64,000 nt of DNA from Candidatus Endonucleibacter sp. (ex Gigantidas childressi) (GTDB taxonomy: Bacteria; Pseudomonadota; Gammaproteobacteria; Pseudomonadales; Endozoicomonadaceae), in NCBI GenBank assembly GCA_030674875.1, contig JASXSU010000001.1, forward strand, positions 1,130,001 through 1,194,000, given 5' to 3'. The position numbers were made by a program, and so were the translations under genes. Under the pieces are notes generated by a model, which was not told where the DNA came from, made no database searches, and saw only the letters and a list, made by a program, of their open reading frames with translations. Within the stretch, counting starts at the first letter, position 1. Every line of letters begins with the position of its first letter. Below are positions 46,054 through 56,247 of the stretch, in pieces.

Positions 46054-46746
46054 ATGAAAAAAATAGCAATACTTCAATCAAATTACATTCCATGGAAGGG
46101 TTACTTTGACCTAATAAATATGGTAGATGAGTTTATACTTTATGATGATATGCAATATACTAAAAGAGACTGGAGAAATAGAAATAAGATACAGACTCAA
46201 CAGGGTGTAAAATGGCTTTCTATTCCTGTAAAAGTAAAAGACAAGTATTTTCAGAAGATCAGTGAAACAAAAACAAGTGAAAAAGATTGGAGGAAAAAGC
46301 ATTGGAATACAATAAAGCATACTTATTCAAAAGCTCTTTATTTTAAAGATTATAAAGATATATTTGAAGAGTTATATTTAAACAATGAAGAAGAGTATTT
46401 AAGCAAAATAAATTATGAATTTATAGTTGCTATTTGTGAAATACTTGGTATAGATACCAAAATAAGATGGTCAAGTGAGTTTGATTTACTAGATGGTCAA
46501 ACCGAAAAACTACTTGGTATTTGTAAAGATTGCAATGCAGATATATACATAAGTGGACCTGCAGCAAAAAATTATTTTGATGAAGAGTTAGCTGGAGAAG
46601 AGGATATAAAAGTTGAGTGGATGGAGTATAGTGAATATAGTGAGTATACACAATTGCATAAGCCTTTTGAACATGGGGTTAGTGTGTTGGATTTGATATT
46701 TAATGAGGGTAGCAATGTAACTAAATTTATGAAGAGCTTCGCTTAA
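46054..46746 (+). CDS. WbqC-family protein
   Basis: 230 residues. The family opening IAILQSNYIPWKGYFDLIN, the DDMQYTKRDWRNRN block and the central SIPVKVKDKYFQKI are clear. WbqC-like proteins (PF08889) are found in O-antigen and capsule clusters, often near aminotransferases or acyl-related genes; their reaction is unknown. Spaced one base from the next gene. Confidence 0.85.
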   Translation: MKKIAILQSNYIPWKGYFDLINMVDEFILYDDMQYTKRDWRNRNKIQTQQGVKWLSIPVKVKDKYFQKISETKTSEKDWRKKHWNTIKHTYSKALYFKDYKDIFEELYLNNEEEYLSKINYEFIVAICEILGIDTKIRWSSEFDLLDGQTEKLLGICKDCNADIYISGPAAKNYFDEELAGEEDIKVEWMEYSEYSEYTQLHKPFEHGVSVLDLIFNEGSNVTKFMKSFA

Positions 46747-46747
46747 T

Positions 46748-47128
46748 ATGCAATTTATTATAAATCATTTTTACATTCTTTTAGCGATATTATTTGGTGT
46801 GGCAAGTCAATTAATAATTAAATGGCAAATGTCTGAATATTCATTTGATCATTATGAAACAATGTGTGATAAGTTTCTATTTGCATTTTCAATGCTTTTT
46901 AATCCATATATAATTATATCTCTTACTTTAACACTTTTATCTGGAATTACCTGGATGGTAGCAATGATAAAGTTTGATATTTCTTATGCATATCCTTTTA
47001 CAGCCTTGGGTTTTGTTTGTGTGTTTGCTCTTTCGGTAATATTATTTAATGAACCTGTAAATTGGCAAAAAATTATGGGTTTGGGGTTTATAGTTATTGG
47101 CTTAATAATATCAAGTAAAGGTGGGTAA
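46748..47128 (+). CDS. Small EamA/SMR-type membrane transporter
   Basis: 126 residues with four membrane helices. Typical features are the N-terminal FYILLAILFGVASQLIIKWQ and AYPFTALGFVCVFALSVILF with NEPVNWQKIMGLGFIVIGL, like ArnE/ArnF-type flippase subunits. It may move a polyprenyl-linked sugar across the inner membrane, perhaps the one loaded by the GtrB-like enzyme. Confidence 0.75.
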   Translation: MQFIINHFYILLAILFGVASQLIIKWQMSEYSFDHYETMCDKFLFAFSMLFNPYIIISLTLTLLSGITWMVAMIKFDISYAYPFTALGFVCVFALSVILFNEPVNWQKIMGLGFIVIGLIISSKGG

Positions 47129-47129
47129 T

Positions 47130-47885
47130 GGTGTTTGATTTAGAAAATATAAATTATGAAATTTAGAGGTGGAAGTTAATGTCCTACTGTGATCATATCT
47201 AACTATAAAGTTATATTCTTATCCCGCTGGAATAGGCTTACATGCATTAAAATCAATTAGTGAATATGACTAACATAATCAAAGTGTTTTGGAGTTTGGT
47301 TCTGAGTTTGGTATAGTGCCACTAGTCTTATATATGAAATAATTCTGCATAACAAATTATGCACACTGTGGATTATGATGAGGAAAAGATTTTGCTAAAT
47401 ATCTATCTGAATGTTTTTAAGTGGACTTTAACTATAACAAAGAGTATGGTAGGAATCGGAAAATAATTCTCGATTTCATTTCTTGTAATAATGTGTTGGG
47501 ACATATAGATTATGTTGGAGATACTATCTTTATATTAAACAAAAGTCTGGCAGGAAGTAGCTTGATATTATATAGTGCACCGAACTATATAATACAATAT
47601 GAATCATGTTCTGGTATTTTGCCCCCACTCTCCGTATCCTCAAAAAAAGTAATTTTTTGTTTCTAAAAAATCACTGAAATAGTTTTATGGAAATCTATTG
47701 ATTTTATTAATATATTTGATATAACATCCTATGTAAAAAATACAAAGTTGATGTTGTGTTTGATGAAAAAATTATGTGTAAAGATGTTATGAGAATTGAT
47801 GAAGATATTGGGTTTTCAAAGAGTTATAGTGAAGAAAATCAAATAATTAATATGTTTAAAAACCAGACCTATTTGGTTTTTTAAG
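47130..47885 (+). pseudogene. SAM-methyltransferase relic
   Basis: Multiple stops and frame changes. Readable pieces are VLEFGSEFGIVPLVLYMK (motif I-like), FAKYLSECF, DFISCNNVLGHIDYVGDTIF (motif IV-like) and AGSSLILYSAPNYIIQYESC. The order matches type-11 methyltransferases. It fills an otherwise gene-free 790-base gap. Confidence 0.55.
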
Positions 47886-47920
47886 ATTGCTCCTTGTATC
47901 GTTAAATATATTTATGGTTT

Positions 47921-48715
47921 TTGAGTGGAGAAAAAGAATTGATTGATAAGTTATTTAAAGAAGGTTTAGATTTTAAATTAGAAAATGGCAAATATATTTT
48001 TCAGGAATTAGAGTTTTCTGCAATTGAAGATGATTTAGATAAAATAAAAAATAAGCTAAAGAAGTTCAGTAGGTTTTATTGTTGGTTGATTAGTGTTATT
48101 AGCCCAGTCTATATTGACAATAGCCAAAAAAAGTTTTTGTCTTCATATGTCAATGAAAATAAATTTTGTTTTAATATCGGTAGTGGGAATAGTAAGATTG
48201 CAGACTGTGTATATAATGTTGATATTTTTGCATATGATAATGTAGATGTTGTATGTGATATTTCAAACCTGCCATTTAAAGACAATTCTATTGATGTTAT
48301 ATTAAATATGGCAGTCTTAGAACATGTTCCTCATGCTAAGAAAGTAATTGATGAAATCTATAGGGTTTTAAAGCCTGATGGCATTATTTATACGGCATTT
48401 CCTTTTATTCAAGGATTTCATGCATCTCCATATGATTTTACCAGAGTTACAGAAGAAGGTATAAAAGTACTCCATGATGAGTTTGAACAGATAGAGGTTA
48501 AGCCTTTTAGTGGGCCTACTTCAGGTATGTTATGGATTTTTCAAGAATGGATATCTATTTTGTTTTCATTTGGTAATAAAAAATTACATATGATTATATA
48601 TTTAATAATGTTATCGATTACATTCCCAGTAAAGTTTTTAGATTATTTTTTAATACACCATCCAATGGCTAAAAATATAGCTTCTGGATTTATTTATATA
48701 GGTAAGAAAAAGTGA
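47921..48715 (+). CDS. SAM-dependent methyltransferase, type 11
   Basis: 264 residues; TTG start (MSGEKEL) with a poor ribosome site, so the N-terminus is uncertain. NIGSGNSKIADCVYNVD is motif I; LPFKDNSIDVILNMAVLEHV and IYRVLKPDGIIYTAFPF are motifs IV and VI. A hydrophobic C-terminal region near residues 205-245 may associate with the membrane. Overlaps the next start by 4 bases. Confidence 0.78.
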   Translation: MSGEKELIDKLFKEGLDFKLENGKYIFQELEFSAIEDDLDKIKNKLKKFSRFYCWLISVISPVYIDNSQKKFLSSYVNENKFCFNIGSGNSKIADCVYNVDIFAYDNVDVVCDISNLPFKDNSIDVILNMAVLEHVPHAKKVIDEIYRVLKPDGIIYTAFPFIQGFHASPYDFTRVTEEGIKVLHDEFEQIEVKPFSGPTSGMLWIFQEWISILFSFGNKKLHMIIYLIMLSITFPVKFLDYFLIHHPMAKNIASGFIYIGKKK

Positions 48716-49839
48716 TCCCATTTAACCAACCTGCCGTAATAGGTACTGAAGAAAAATATATAGCTGAAGCGTTAAAAAGTAGAAGTTTGTGTGGTAATGG
48801 GTGTTTTCATAAAAAATGCCATCAATGGTTTGAGTCTCAGTTACAATGTAACAAGGTGTTCTTAACTACTTCTTGCACGCACTCCCTTGAAATGGCGGCA
48901 ATTTTGATAGATATACAAGTAGGTGATGAAGTAATCATGCCTAGCTATACATTTGTGTCTACTGCCAATGCTTTTGTACTTCGTGGTGCAAAAATTATAT
49001 TTGTGGACATTAGGCCAGACACAATGAATATAGATGAAAAATTAATAGAAAGAGCGATAACCAAAAATACAAAAGCCATTGTACCGGTACACTATGGGGG
49101 CATTGCCTGTGAGATGGATGCGATTATGGATATTGCAAAGCAGCATTCTCTTTATGTGATAGAAGATGCCGCACATGGAATGATGGCAAACTATAAAGGT
49201 CGTGCATTGGGAACAATTGGGCACTTAGGAGCATTTAGTTTTCATGAAACAAAAAACTATACAAGTGGTGGTGAGGGCGGGCTTCTAATCATCAATGATG
49301 AACAATTTATCGAAAGAGCAGAGGTCATCAGAGAAAAAGGGACAAACAGAGCTCAGTTTTTCAGAGGTGCAGTAGACAAGTACTCATGGGTAGACTTAGG
49401 AAGCAGCTATTTATTAAGTGAATTAAACGCAGCATACTTATTAGGGCAGCTTGAACACGCGGAAGAAATTAATAATGATAGACTGTCTTCATGGAACAAG
49501 TACTATAAATTGCTAGTAGAACTACAAAATAAAGGATTTATTGAGATACCTGTTATACCAGAAGGTTGTACTCACAATGCACATATGTTTTACATAAAAG
49601 TAGCTGATTTGAAGGCGAGGACAAATCTTATTGAAAATCTAAATGACAATGGTATTGGCGCTGTTTTCCACTATGTACCACTACACAGTGCTCCAGCAGG
49701 ATTAATATTTTCTATGTTTAATGGAGAAGATAACTTTACAACAAAAGAGAGTGAGAGAGTAATACGGTTGCCGATGTATTATGGGATGAAAGATAAAGAG
49801 TTATTACAGGTAGTTAAAACTATAAATGAATATTGTTAA
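48712..49839 (+). CDS. wecE: dTDP-4-amino-4,6-dideoxygalactose transaminase (WecE/RffA family)
   Basis: 375 residues, PLP fold type I. Converts dTDP-4-keto-6-deoxyglucose, the RmlB product, to dTDP-Fuc4N. Very close to E. coli WecE over GDEVIMPSYTFVSTANAF, FVDIRPDTMNID, HETKNYTSGGEGG (PLP Lys) and REKGTNRAQFFRG. GTG start coupled to the methyltransferase stop. It is the only aminotransferase in the island, which leaves the legionaminate 4-amination without a dedicated LegC gene. Confidence 0.92.
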   Translation: MIPFNQPAVIGTEEKYIAEALKSRSLCGNGCFHKKCHQWFESQLQCNKVFLTTSCTHSLEMAAILIDIQVGDEVIMPSYTFVSTANAFVLRGAKIIFVDIRPDTMNIDEKLIERAITKNTKAIVPVHYGGIACEMDAIMDIAKQHSLYVIEDAAHGMMANYKGRALGTIGHLGAFSFHETKNYTSGGEGGLLIINDEQFIERAEVIREKGTNRAQFFRGAVDKYSWVDLGSSYLLSELNAAYLLGQLEHAEEINNDRLSSWNKYYKLLVELQNKGFIEIPVIPEGCTHNAHMFYIKVADLKARTNLIENLNDNGIGAVFHYVPLHSAPAGLIFSMFNGEDNFTTKESERVIRLPMYYGMKDKELLQVVKTINEYC

Positions 49840-51385
49840 TAAATTGAAGTTAAGTAATGAAGTTACGCTTTACTTATTACTATATATACTTGCCTATGGT
49901 TTGATTCTGCTTAATTTGGATTTTATATACTGGGATGATTGGGTTTTAGTAAATCAAACTAAAGAAGATTTAGTGGGTATTTTTGAAGTGGCTGGTAATC
50001 CACTGACTGGCTATTATCATTATGTGCTTTTAGAGTTCTTTGGTATATACGCATACAAAATATTAACGTTTGCAACGTATTTTGTTTCTGGACTTATGGT
50101 AAATAACATTTTAAAGACAATAAAAAATATTTCAACTTTAGAAAGAATTACACTAGTATCTGTATTTTTATTATTTCCTTCTAATTTTGCAAGAATAGCT
50201 CTTATAGATTCTCCATATGCTTTTTACAATATGGTGTTTTTTATTGCATTTTATTTTTTCTCTGTGAATATTGCTAATAATGATTTGAAATATAGAGTGA
50301 TTTCATTGGTATTGTTTTTTCTGAGCTTTCAAATTAATTCATTATTGGTTTTCTATTTGGTCATTTTTATCTATTTTATATATCAAATCTGGAAGAGTAA
50401 TAGCAAACAATACATTAAAAAGATATTTCAATATACTGACTTTTGGATATTGCCTTTTATATTTTATATTTTTAAAACTATTTATTTGGTGCCTCAAGAT
50501 TCACACATGGAATATTATGCTATAACAAAAGCTAAAATAATATCATCTTTTTTTTATAGTTGTAAGGCTATCATTAAGTTTTATATGCATTTTTTTGAAT
50601 TATTGCCATCTCATGTGTATGTAGTGATATTAATTCTTGTTTTTATTGCCATTATATATATAGTAAAAAAATTAAACTTAACAATAATAGAAAAAAACAA
50701 GCCTAGCAGGATGAGAAGTATTGTTTTTTTCAGCTTAGGTATATTTTTCTTGTATATTGGAATATATCCTTATTTAGTAGTAAATACATCACCGTCATAT
50801 TATGACTGGGATAGTAGACATTTCTTATTATTTCCTTTAGGCTTGTCATTTATGATTATGTCTATATTTAATCTATTTTATAATACAAGAGTTAAGCAGA
50901 TAATGTTGGTTGGGCTAGCAAGTGTATTTATAGCATATAATATTTCTGCTTACTATAACTATATTGTTGATGGGTTGAAGCAAGACTCGATATTGCAAAA
51001 CATGAAAGGCAATGAGGTTGTTGAAAATAACACTGCATTTATAATAGCTGATAGAACAAAAAAATATGATGCGCTAGAAAGGACTTATAGGTTTTATGAG
51101 TATGGAGGGATGCTTGATCAGATATATGGTGGTCAAGATAAATTTGCCACACAAAATACTAGGTTAATCCAACATAGTGTTTTAAAAAACTATTTAGTAT
51201 CTGGCTTTAAACTCAAAAATCATATAATTCAAGATAAGTATATTGAAATAATTATTTTACATGGAGGGCATGAATTGAATATCAATAATGTCATAAAACT
51301 ACTATTTCTCAAGATTTTCAATAATAAAAAGTATGCTCGTTCTGTGAAAAATATAGTCAAACTGGAAAGCATCAGCAATGATTAA
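49826..51385 (+). CDS. Polytopic membrane protein, GT-C-like glycosyltransferase or polymerase
   Basis: 519 residues with about ten membrane helices. An early loop carries FIYWDDWVLVN, an acidic pair after the first helix as in GT-C enzymes that use polyprenyl-linked donors. The C-terminal 100 residues are soluble. It could transfer the sugar delivered by the GtrB-like/ArnEF-like pair, or be the Wzy polymerase. Overlaps wecE by 14 bases. Confidence 0.6.
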   Translation: MNIVNKLKLSNEVTLYLLLYILAYGLILLNLDFIYWDDWVLVNQTKEDLVGIFEVAGNPLTGYYHYVLLEFFGIYAYKILTFATYFVSGLMVNNILKTIKNISTLERITLVSVFLLFPSNFARIALIDSPYAFYNMVFFIAFYFFSVNIANNDLKYRVISLVLFFLSFQINSLLVFYLVIFIYFIYQIWKSNSKQYIKKIFQYTDFWILPFIFYIFKTIYLVPQDSHMEYYAITKAKIISSFFYSCKAIIKFYMHFFELLPSHVYVVILILVFIAIIYIVKKLNLTIIEKNKPSRMRSIVFFSLGIFFLYIGIYPYLVVNTSPSYYDWDSRHFLLFPLGLSFMIMSIFNLFYNTRVKQIMLVGLASVFIAYNISAYYNYIVDGLKQDSILQNMKGNEVVENNTAFIIADRTKKYDALERTYRFYEYGGMLDQIYGGQDKFATQNTRLIQHSVLKNYLVSGFKLKNHIIQDKYIEIIILHGGHELNINNVIKLLFLKIFNNKKYARSVKNIVKLESISND

Positions 51386-52379
51386 TAATGATAATCAACA
51401 TAAACAATGGGTACGGTTGGTTTTTATTTATGAGGTCGCTTTTGTTTTAATTTATGCAATGCTCATTATTACAGGGTATAGAGAATTCATTATTTGGTCA
51501 CAAGTTGGTGATTTGTTGTTTGAGTCTTCCTTTCATGAACGATCGAATACAGTGCTTAAGTTGTTTGCAGATAAAAGTTTTCATGCGACTAGGATCGCAC
51601 TTATCTACCCTATATTCCAACTTTCAGATATACTAAATATAAATGTTCTAACGTTATACAGTTTAACTGTACTTATTTTACTGGTGTTAATGTATAAGAT
51701 TATACTGTCAATATTGAGATCTTATTCTGTTGCGCACTTGGCATTTTTTATTTTGGTGTTTTTACTTATTTTGAGTTTATTTATGCATGGTAGAATAGTA
51801 TTTGCAATGTTTGGGAATGCGCTTATTTTATATGTCTTATTCACTAGAATACATTTCCCTCGTAAAATGAACTTTATGAAGTTAGTGATCTATCTTATGA
51901 TAGCTCTCTGGTTTTGTAGTGTAAGTTCAGGCACATTTACGGTTGCTGTAGGTGCTATTATTATTTTTTGCTCTTTGCGTATGCTCATAGGATGGCCATA
52001 TATTCAAAGAAGATTTTTGATTTTATTTGTTGTTTTAATAGCACTCCTTATCTTGATGTCACCTATTTTGTTACAAATGATTAATAAAAACCTTGATTAT
52101 TATGACGGCAGTTTGATTAGTATGTTAAATCACGGCTTTGGTAAATATGTTTTAGACTACTTTTATGTGACTGGAGTTTTACTATTTATTGCATCATTTT
52201 TGTTTGTAAAGTTCATTTGTTTTTTGAAAAGGAATAAAGAATTTATATTGCCTTTATCTATGATTATTGCTTCCTTGGCTATAGGGCTTTTTGGTCTTTC
52301 TAGTTTAGCATCAGGATTACCTGCGTATATACTTTTTATATATATGTACCTAAATAAAAACAACTTGAAAGTTTCCTAA
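51378..52379 (+). CDS. Polytopic membrane protein (possible Wzy)
   Basis: 333 residues with eight or nine hydrophobic segments. No sequence signature was recognised; Wzy polymerases are known to be too variable for motif calls, and this gene lies just before the flippase gene as wzy often does. Overlaps its upstream neighbour by 8 bases. Confidence 0.5.
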   Translation: MINNDNQHKQWVRLVFIYEVAFVLIYAMLIITGYREFIIWSQVGDLLFESSFHERSNTVLKLFADKSFHATRIALIYPIFQLSDILNINVLTLYSLTVLILLVLMYKIILSILRSYSVAHLAFFILVFLLILSLFMHGRIVFAMFGNALILYVLFTRIHFPRKMNFMKLVIYLMIALWFCSVSSGTFTVAVGAIIIFCSLRMLIGWPYIQRRFLILFVVLIALLILMSPILLQMINKNLDYYDGSLISMLNHGFGKYVLDYFYVTGVLLFIASFLFVKFICFLKRNKEFILPLSMIIASLAIGLFGLSSLASGLPAYILFIYMYLNKNNLKVS

Positions 52380-52380
52380 A

Positions 52381-53628
52381 GTGTCGAAAATAATTATTAT
52401 AAACTCTCTCATTTTAAGTATGGGTATCCTTATAGGAAGATTGAGTGGCTACATAAGAGAAATAGTGATAGCTTCAAAGTATGGGGCTACAGAACAGTCT
52501 GATAATATATTGCTTATACTCACGATCCCTGATTTGTTGAACAACCTACTTGCTAGTGGTGCCATAGTAGGGATGTTGATTCCTTTACTGAATACACATG
52601 TTGATAACATAGAAGAAGTCTTAACAGAATTTACGAAAAAGTTATTTTATATTACGCTAATGTTTTATATTGTTGTTGTTATTATTATATTTTTCATGTA
52701 TGACTTTTATCTTTTTGGACTATTGGCAATTTCGTTATTGTCAGTTTTCCCTAACATTTACACATTTATTATTACGGGGTATTTACAATTTGAAAAAAAG
52801 TTTAAAAAACAATCGCTCAATACGCTAGTTTTCAATATAACCATAATTATATTCTTACTATTTGAAGTTCAGTATTTTATCTTTTCTGTAGGGGTTATCA
52901 TAGCTAGTTTAATACGATTGATATGGATATATTCTGATTTAGGCGATACAAATATATCGTACAGATCAGTTTTAAAACAAGTACAAAGTAGCACTTTAAA
53001 ATATAAAACTATTATATTTATGATGTTAGCAAATGGACTTATGTTTATTAACCCTATGATAGATAAACTATTTGCTGCATATTTTCAAGAGGGGTCAGTT
53101 GCCATTCTTTCTTATGCTGAAAAGATATACTTGCTCCCAGTATCTGTATTCTTAACAACCTATGCAGTTGCTATGTTCCCTGATCTTTCAAAACTTGTGG
53201 CAAATGGCAAAAAAAGAGATATTACAACCTTCCTTCAACAGTCGCTAAGTTTAAACTTATTTATTTCATGCATCATCGGTGGTGTATTATATATATTTAG
53301 CGAAGAGGTTGTAAGTTTGTTATTTGGTGTCGCAAACTTAAATAAACATGTGATTGATAGTATATCTGTGGTTTTAGATGGATACATTATTACACTTGTT
53401 ATGGCAGGAACAAATAGTATATTGTTGAATTTGATTTTCTCTTACAAATGGTATGAGAATTTAATTTTTTATTCGGTATTTATGGTGGTTAGTAAAGTAA
53501 TTTTAAATACACTAACCGTAAAGTGTTCATTAGATATAAAATATATAGCTTATGGTACATCTTTAATTAGTGTGTTATCTACTACGTACTTAAGTTTACT
53601 CTACATACGAAAGGTAAATAAGAAGTGA
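52381..53628 (+). CDS. MurJ/Wzx-like polysaccharide flippase
   Basis: 415 residues, about twelve membrane helices, MOP superfamily. The N-terminal block RLSGYIREIVIASKYGATEQSDNI is typical of MurJ/MviN. FINPMIDKLFAAYFQEGSVA and PVSVFLTTYAVAMFPDLS are further MurJ-like features. GTG start. In this island it would export the lipid-linked repeat unit. It is shorter than housekeeping MurJ (about 510 residues). Confidence 0.82.
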   Translation: MSKIIIINSLILSMGILIGRLSGYIREIVIASKYGATEQSDNILLILTIPDLLNNLLASGAIVGMLIPLLNTHVDNIEEVLTEFTKKLFYITLMFYIVVVIIIFFMYDFYLFGLLAISLLSVFPNIYTFIITGYLQFEKKFKKQSLNTLVFNITIIIFLLFEVQYFIFSVGVIIASLIRLIWIYSDLGDTNISYRSVLKQVQSSTLKYKTIIFMMLANGLMFINPMIDKLFAAYFQEGSVAILSYAEKIYLLPVSVFLTTYAVAMFPDLSKLVANGKKRDITTFLQQSLSLNLFISCIIGGVLYIFSEEVVSLLFGVANLNKHVIDSISVVLDGYIITLVMAGTNSILLNLIFSYKWYENLIFYSVFMVVSKVILNTLTVKCSLDIKYIAYGTSLISVLSTTYLSLLYIRKVNKK

Positions 53629-54867
53629 AAAAAGTCTTATTTGTAGCCTATGGTGGTGGGCATATTAATATTGTAAATCCTATAGCACAGAAATTATTGG
53701 AAGAAAAGGAATTTGAGTTTAAGATTTTGGCTCTTACTATGGCGTATAACAAGGTAGTAAATGCGTATCCATACGGTATTGTAACTAAAATATCTGATTA
53801 TAGAGATTTGTTTCAACAAGATATTGCACAAATAGAGGAATATGGATTAGAATTGTTAGCAGATAACTATAGTGAACATAGCGGGATATCTAAAGAAGAT
53901 ACTATTCTATATTTAGGGCTTTCTATGTTTGATTTGGCTGATAAATACGGAGAGAAAAAGGCGAAAGAGTTATATGCTAAAAGAAAAAGACAAGCTTTTT
54001 TGCCTGTCCGAACCATGAAAAAGATTTTAGAATATGAACATGTCGACCAAGTTGTTTCAACAACCGCACCAAGATTTGAGCAAGCCAGTTTAATTGCAGG
54101 GAATGAATTGGGTATAACAACTGTAGAGATACTTGATTTGTTTGGAGAGTTTTACCCTTTGCCAGAAGCCCAGCATATAGTTTGCATGAACAAAAGAATT
54201 AAAGAAAGCCTAGTTCAACAAGGCCTAAAAAACAGAGAGTATTACTGTTTAGGTCAGCCAGCTATAGAGCAAACTGTAAATAGAGTTGCCGTTTTAGACT
54301 CTAATAATATCAAATCGAAGCTCAATTTAAAAAATGATATTACAATTTTATATGCAACGCAAAAGCCAATTATCTGTAATGCTGATTTTTCCTATGCTGG
54401 TTTTTCTGGTTATAAAACTATCAATGATAATGTTTTTGAAATATTTGATAAATTAAATAAAAAATTAAGTATAAATATTATTTTAAGGATTCATCCAAAC
54501 GAAGATATAAAAGATTATCAAAAATGGTTAGATAAGTATCCTTTTGTGAAACATGTAAATAACGTGATTGACTTAGCGGAAAGTATATCGGTATGTGACT
54601 TATTATTGAATCAAAGCATCAACTGTCAGTCTAGAGGCAATAGCATCTGGAAAATGTGTTTTTACCTTTAAATATCATTTAGATAAAACCTTTTGCTTTC
54701 CTGCTTTAATGCACAAACCATTTATATTTTCTGATGGGTTTAATATCTTATATGAAAACTTATATAATTACCTGTCTAATCATGAGGAACGGGATCATAT
54801 TCAAGATGTTAATTTCTTGCCAAAAAATTCAGTCAAAAAAATAATAAAACTATTAAAGGAATTATAA
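53625..54867 (+). pseudogene. GT-B-type glycosyltransferase with a frameshift
   Basis: GTG start overlapping the flippase gene. The first frame runs to 54671 (348 codons): FVAYGGGHINIVNPIAQ, STTAPRFEQASLIAG, LYATQKPIICNAD and LRIHPNED. At about 54625 the coding sense moves to the next frame, which reads EAIASGKCVFTFKYHL and continues to TAA at 54865-54867, just before the next gene. The two parts together give a normal glycosyltransferase of about 413 residues. Either the gene is broken or one base is miscalled. Confidence 0.75.
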
Positions 54868-54868
54868 T

Positions 54869-55687
54869 ATGAAAACAATGATTATAGATAATAATATTGA
54901 AAATATAAGGGTATACGACGAAGCCGGTGTAGATAGGGTGTTTATTGATCTTGAGGTAAATGGTAAGCAAAATAGACAAGGTGATCTAAATACTGTTATA
55001 AGCTGCCATAGTTTAGATGATATCAAAAAAATAAAATCTATTCTTAATCAGGCAGAGTTATTAGTAAGAGTAAATCCTATTTATAGGGATAGTGCAACTG
55101 AGATCATGAAATCTATTGATAATGGAGCAGATGTTATAATGCTGCCGATGTTTAAAACAGTAAATGAAGTAAAGTTGTTTGTTGATTATGTTAATAAAAA
55201 AGCCACAACTTGCTTACTTCTGGAAACGTCACAGGCATTAGCAAGACTAGACTGCATACTGGAAATAGATGGTATAGATGAAATACATATAGGACTAAAT
55301 GACTTGCATTTGGCTATGGGGCTTGATTTTATGTTTGAGCTTATGGGTGATGGTCTTGTAGAATACATCAGCCACAAAATCAAAGCTAAAAATATTCCTT
55401 TTGGCATAGGTGGTGTTGCTCGTATGGATGAGGGTGTTCTTAAGGGAAATATAGTGATAAAAGAGCATGTAAGACTTGGATCATCGATGGTCATCTTATC
55501 AAGAACATTTAAAAGAGATCTTGAGATAGATAAAACTATATTTAAAAAAGAGATTCTGAAATTGCAAGAGGTCGAAATGGAAGCTAAGAAGTTAAGTCAT
55601 AATGCGTTAGAAGAAAATAAACTACTGCTTCAGAAGTTGGCTGAAGATATGGCTACAACGATGAGAAAGAAAAAACAGCATGTATAA
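54869..55687 (+). CDS. HpcH/HpaI aldolase-like protein
   Basis: 272 residues. The barrel blocks DRVFIDLEVNGKQ, LLVRVNPIYRD, GADVIMLPMFKTVNE (metal-site region), LLETSQAL and IHIGLNDLHLAMGL match the HpcH/HpaI aldolase/citrate-lyase family. AAAGGA lies about 8 bases before the ATG. An aldolase is unusual in a polysaccharide cluster; it may make a small carbonyl precursor or a non-sugar decoration. Overlaps the sugar transferase gene by 8 bases. Confidence 0.78.
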   Translation: MKTMIIDNNIENIRVYDEAGVDRVFIDLEVNGKQNRQGDLNTVISCHSLDDIKKIKSILNQAELLVRVNPIYRDSATEIMKSIDNGADVIMLPMFKTVNEVKLFVDYVNKKATTCLLLETSQALARLDCILEIDGIDEIHIGLNDLHLAMGLDFMFELMGDGLVEYISHKIKAKNIPFGIGGVARMDEGVLKGNIVIKEHVRLGSSMVILSRTFKRDLEIDKTIFKKEILKLQEVEMEAKKLSHNALEENKLLLQKLAEDMATTMRKKKQHV

Positions 55688-56246
55688 ATATATATTTAAA
55701 GGATTTATAAGTTTTATTAGCGCCTTGGTTTTGCTTATAATATTTATTATACCCTTTATGATTGTAGCTATTTTAATTAAACTTGACTCCAAAGGTAGTG
55801 TACTTTATAGGCAAACAAGAATTGGAAGAAAAGGAAATAGTTTTGAAATATTTAAACTTAGAACTATGGTTTCAAATGCTGATCAAACAGGAGTTTTTAG
55901 CACCGCCCAAAATGATAGCCGTATTACTAAGGTCGGTGCTTTTTTGCGCAAAACAAGTCTGGATGAGCTTCCTCAAATACTCAATATTCTTTTGGGAGAT
56001 ATGAGTCTAATAGGTCCAAGACCAGATGTACCTGCCCAAGAAGTAAATTATACAAAAGATGAATTTATAAAAAGGCATCAGGTGCTGCCAGGAATAACAG
56101 GTTTAGCTCAATCTCGTAATAGACATAACCTTAGCAATAGTGCAAGAAAGAGATATGACATTTTTTACAATAATAACATTGGTTTTATTTTAGATATTAG
56201 AATTATTTTTTATACATTAAAAGCATTAAAAAAAGGAAGCTATTAG
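55680..56246 (+). CDS. Initiating sugar-phosphate transferase (PglC/WcaJ-type)
   Basis: 188 residues: one N-terminal membrane hairpin (FISALVLLIIFIIPFMIVAI), then the bacterial sugar transferase domain with LYRQTRIGRKG, FKLRTM, TSLDELPQILNIL and LIGPRPDVP. It places the first sugar phosphate on undecaprenyl phosphate and so starts the repeat unit. The length matches the minimal PglC class. Confidence 0.9.
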   Translation: MYKYIFKGFISFISALVLLIIFIIPFMIVAILIKLDSKGSVLYRQTRIGRKGNSFEIFKLRTMVSNADQTGVFSTAQNDSRITKVGAFLRKTSLDELPQILNILLGDMSLIGPRPDVPAQEVNYTKDEFIKRHQVLPGITGLAQSRNRHNLSNSARKRYDIFYNNNIGFILDIRIIFYTLKALKKGSY

Positions 56247-56247
56247 T

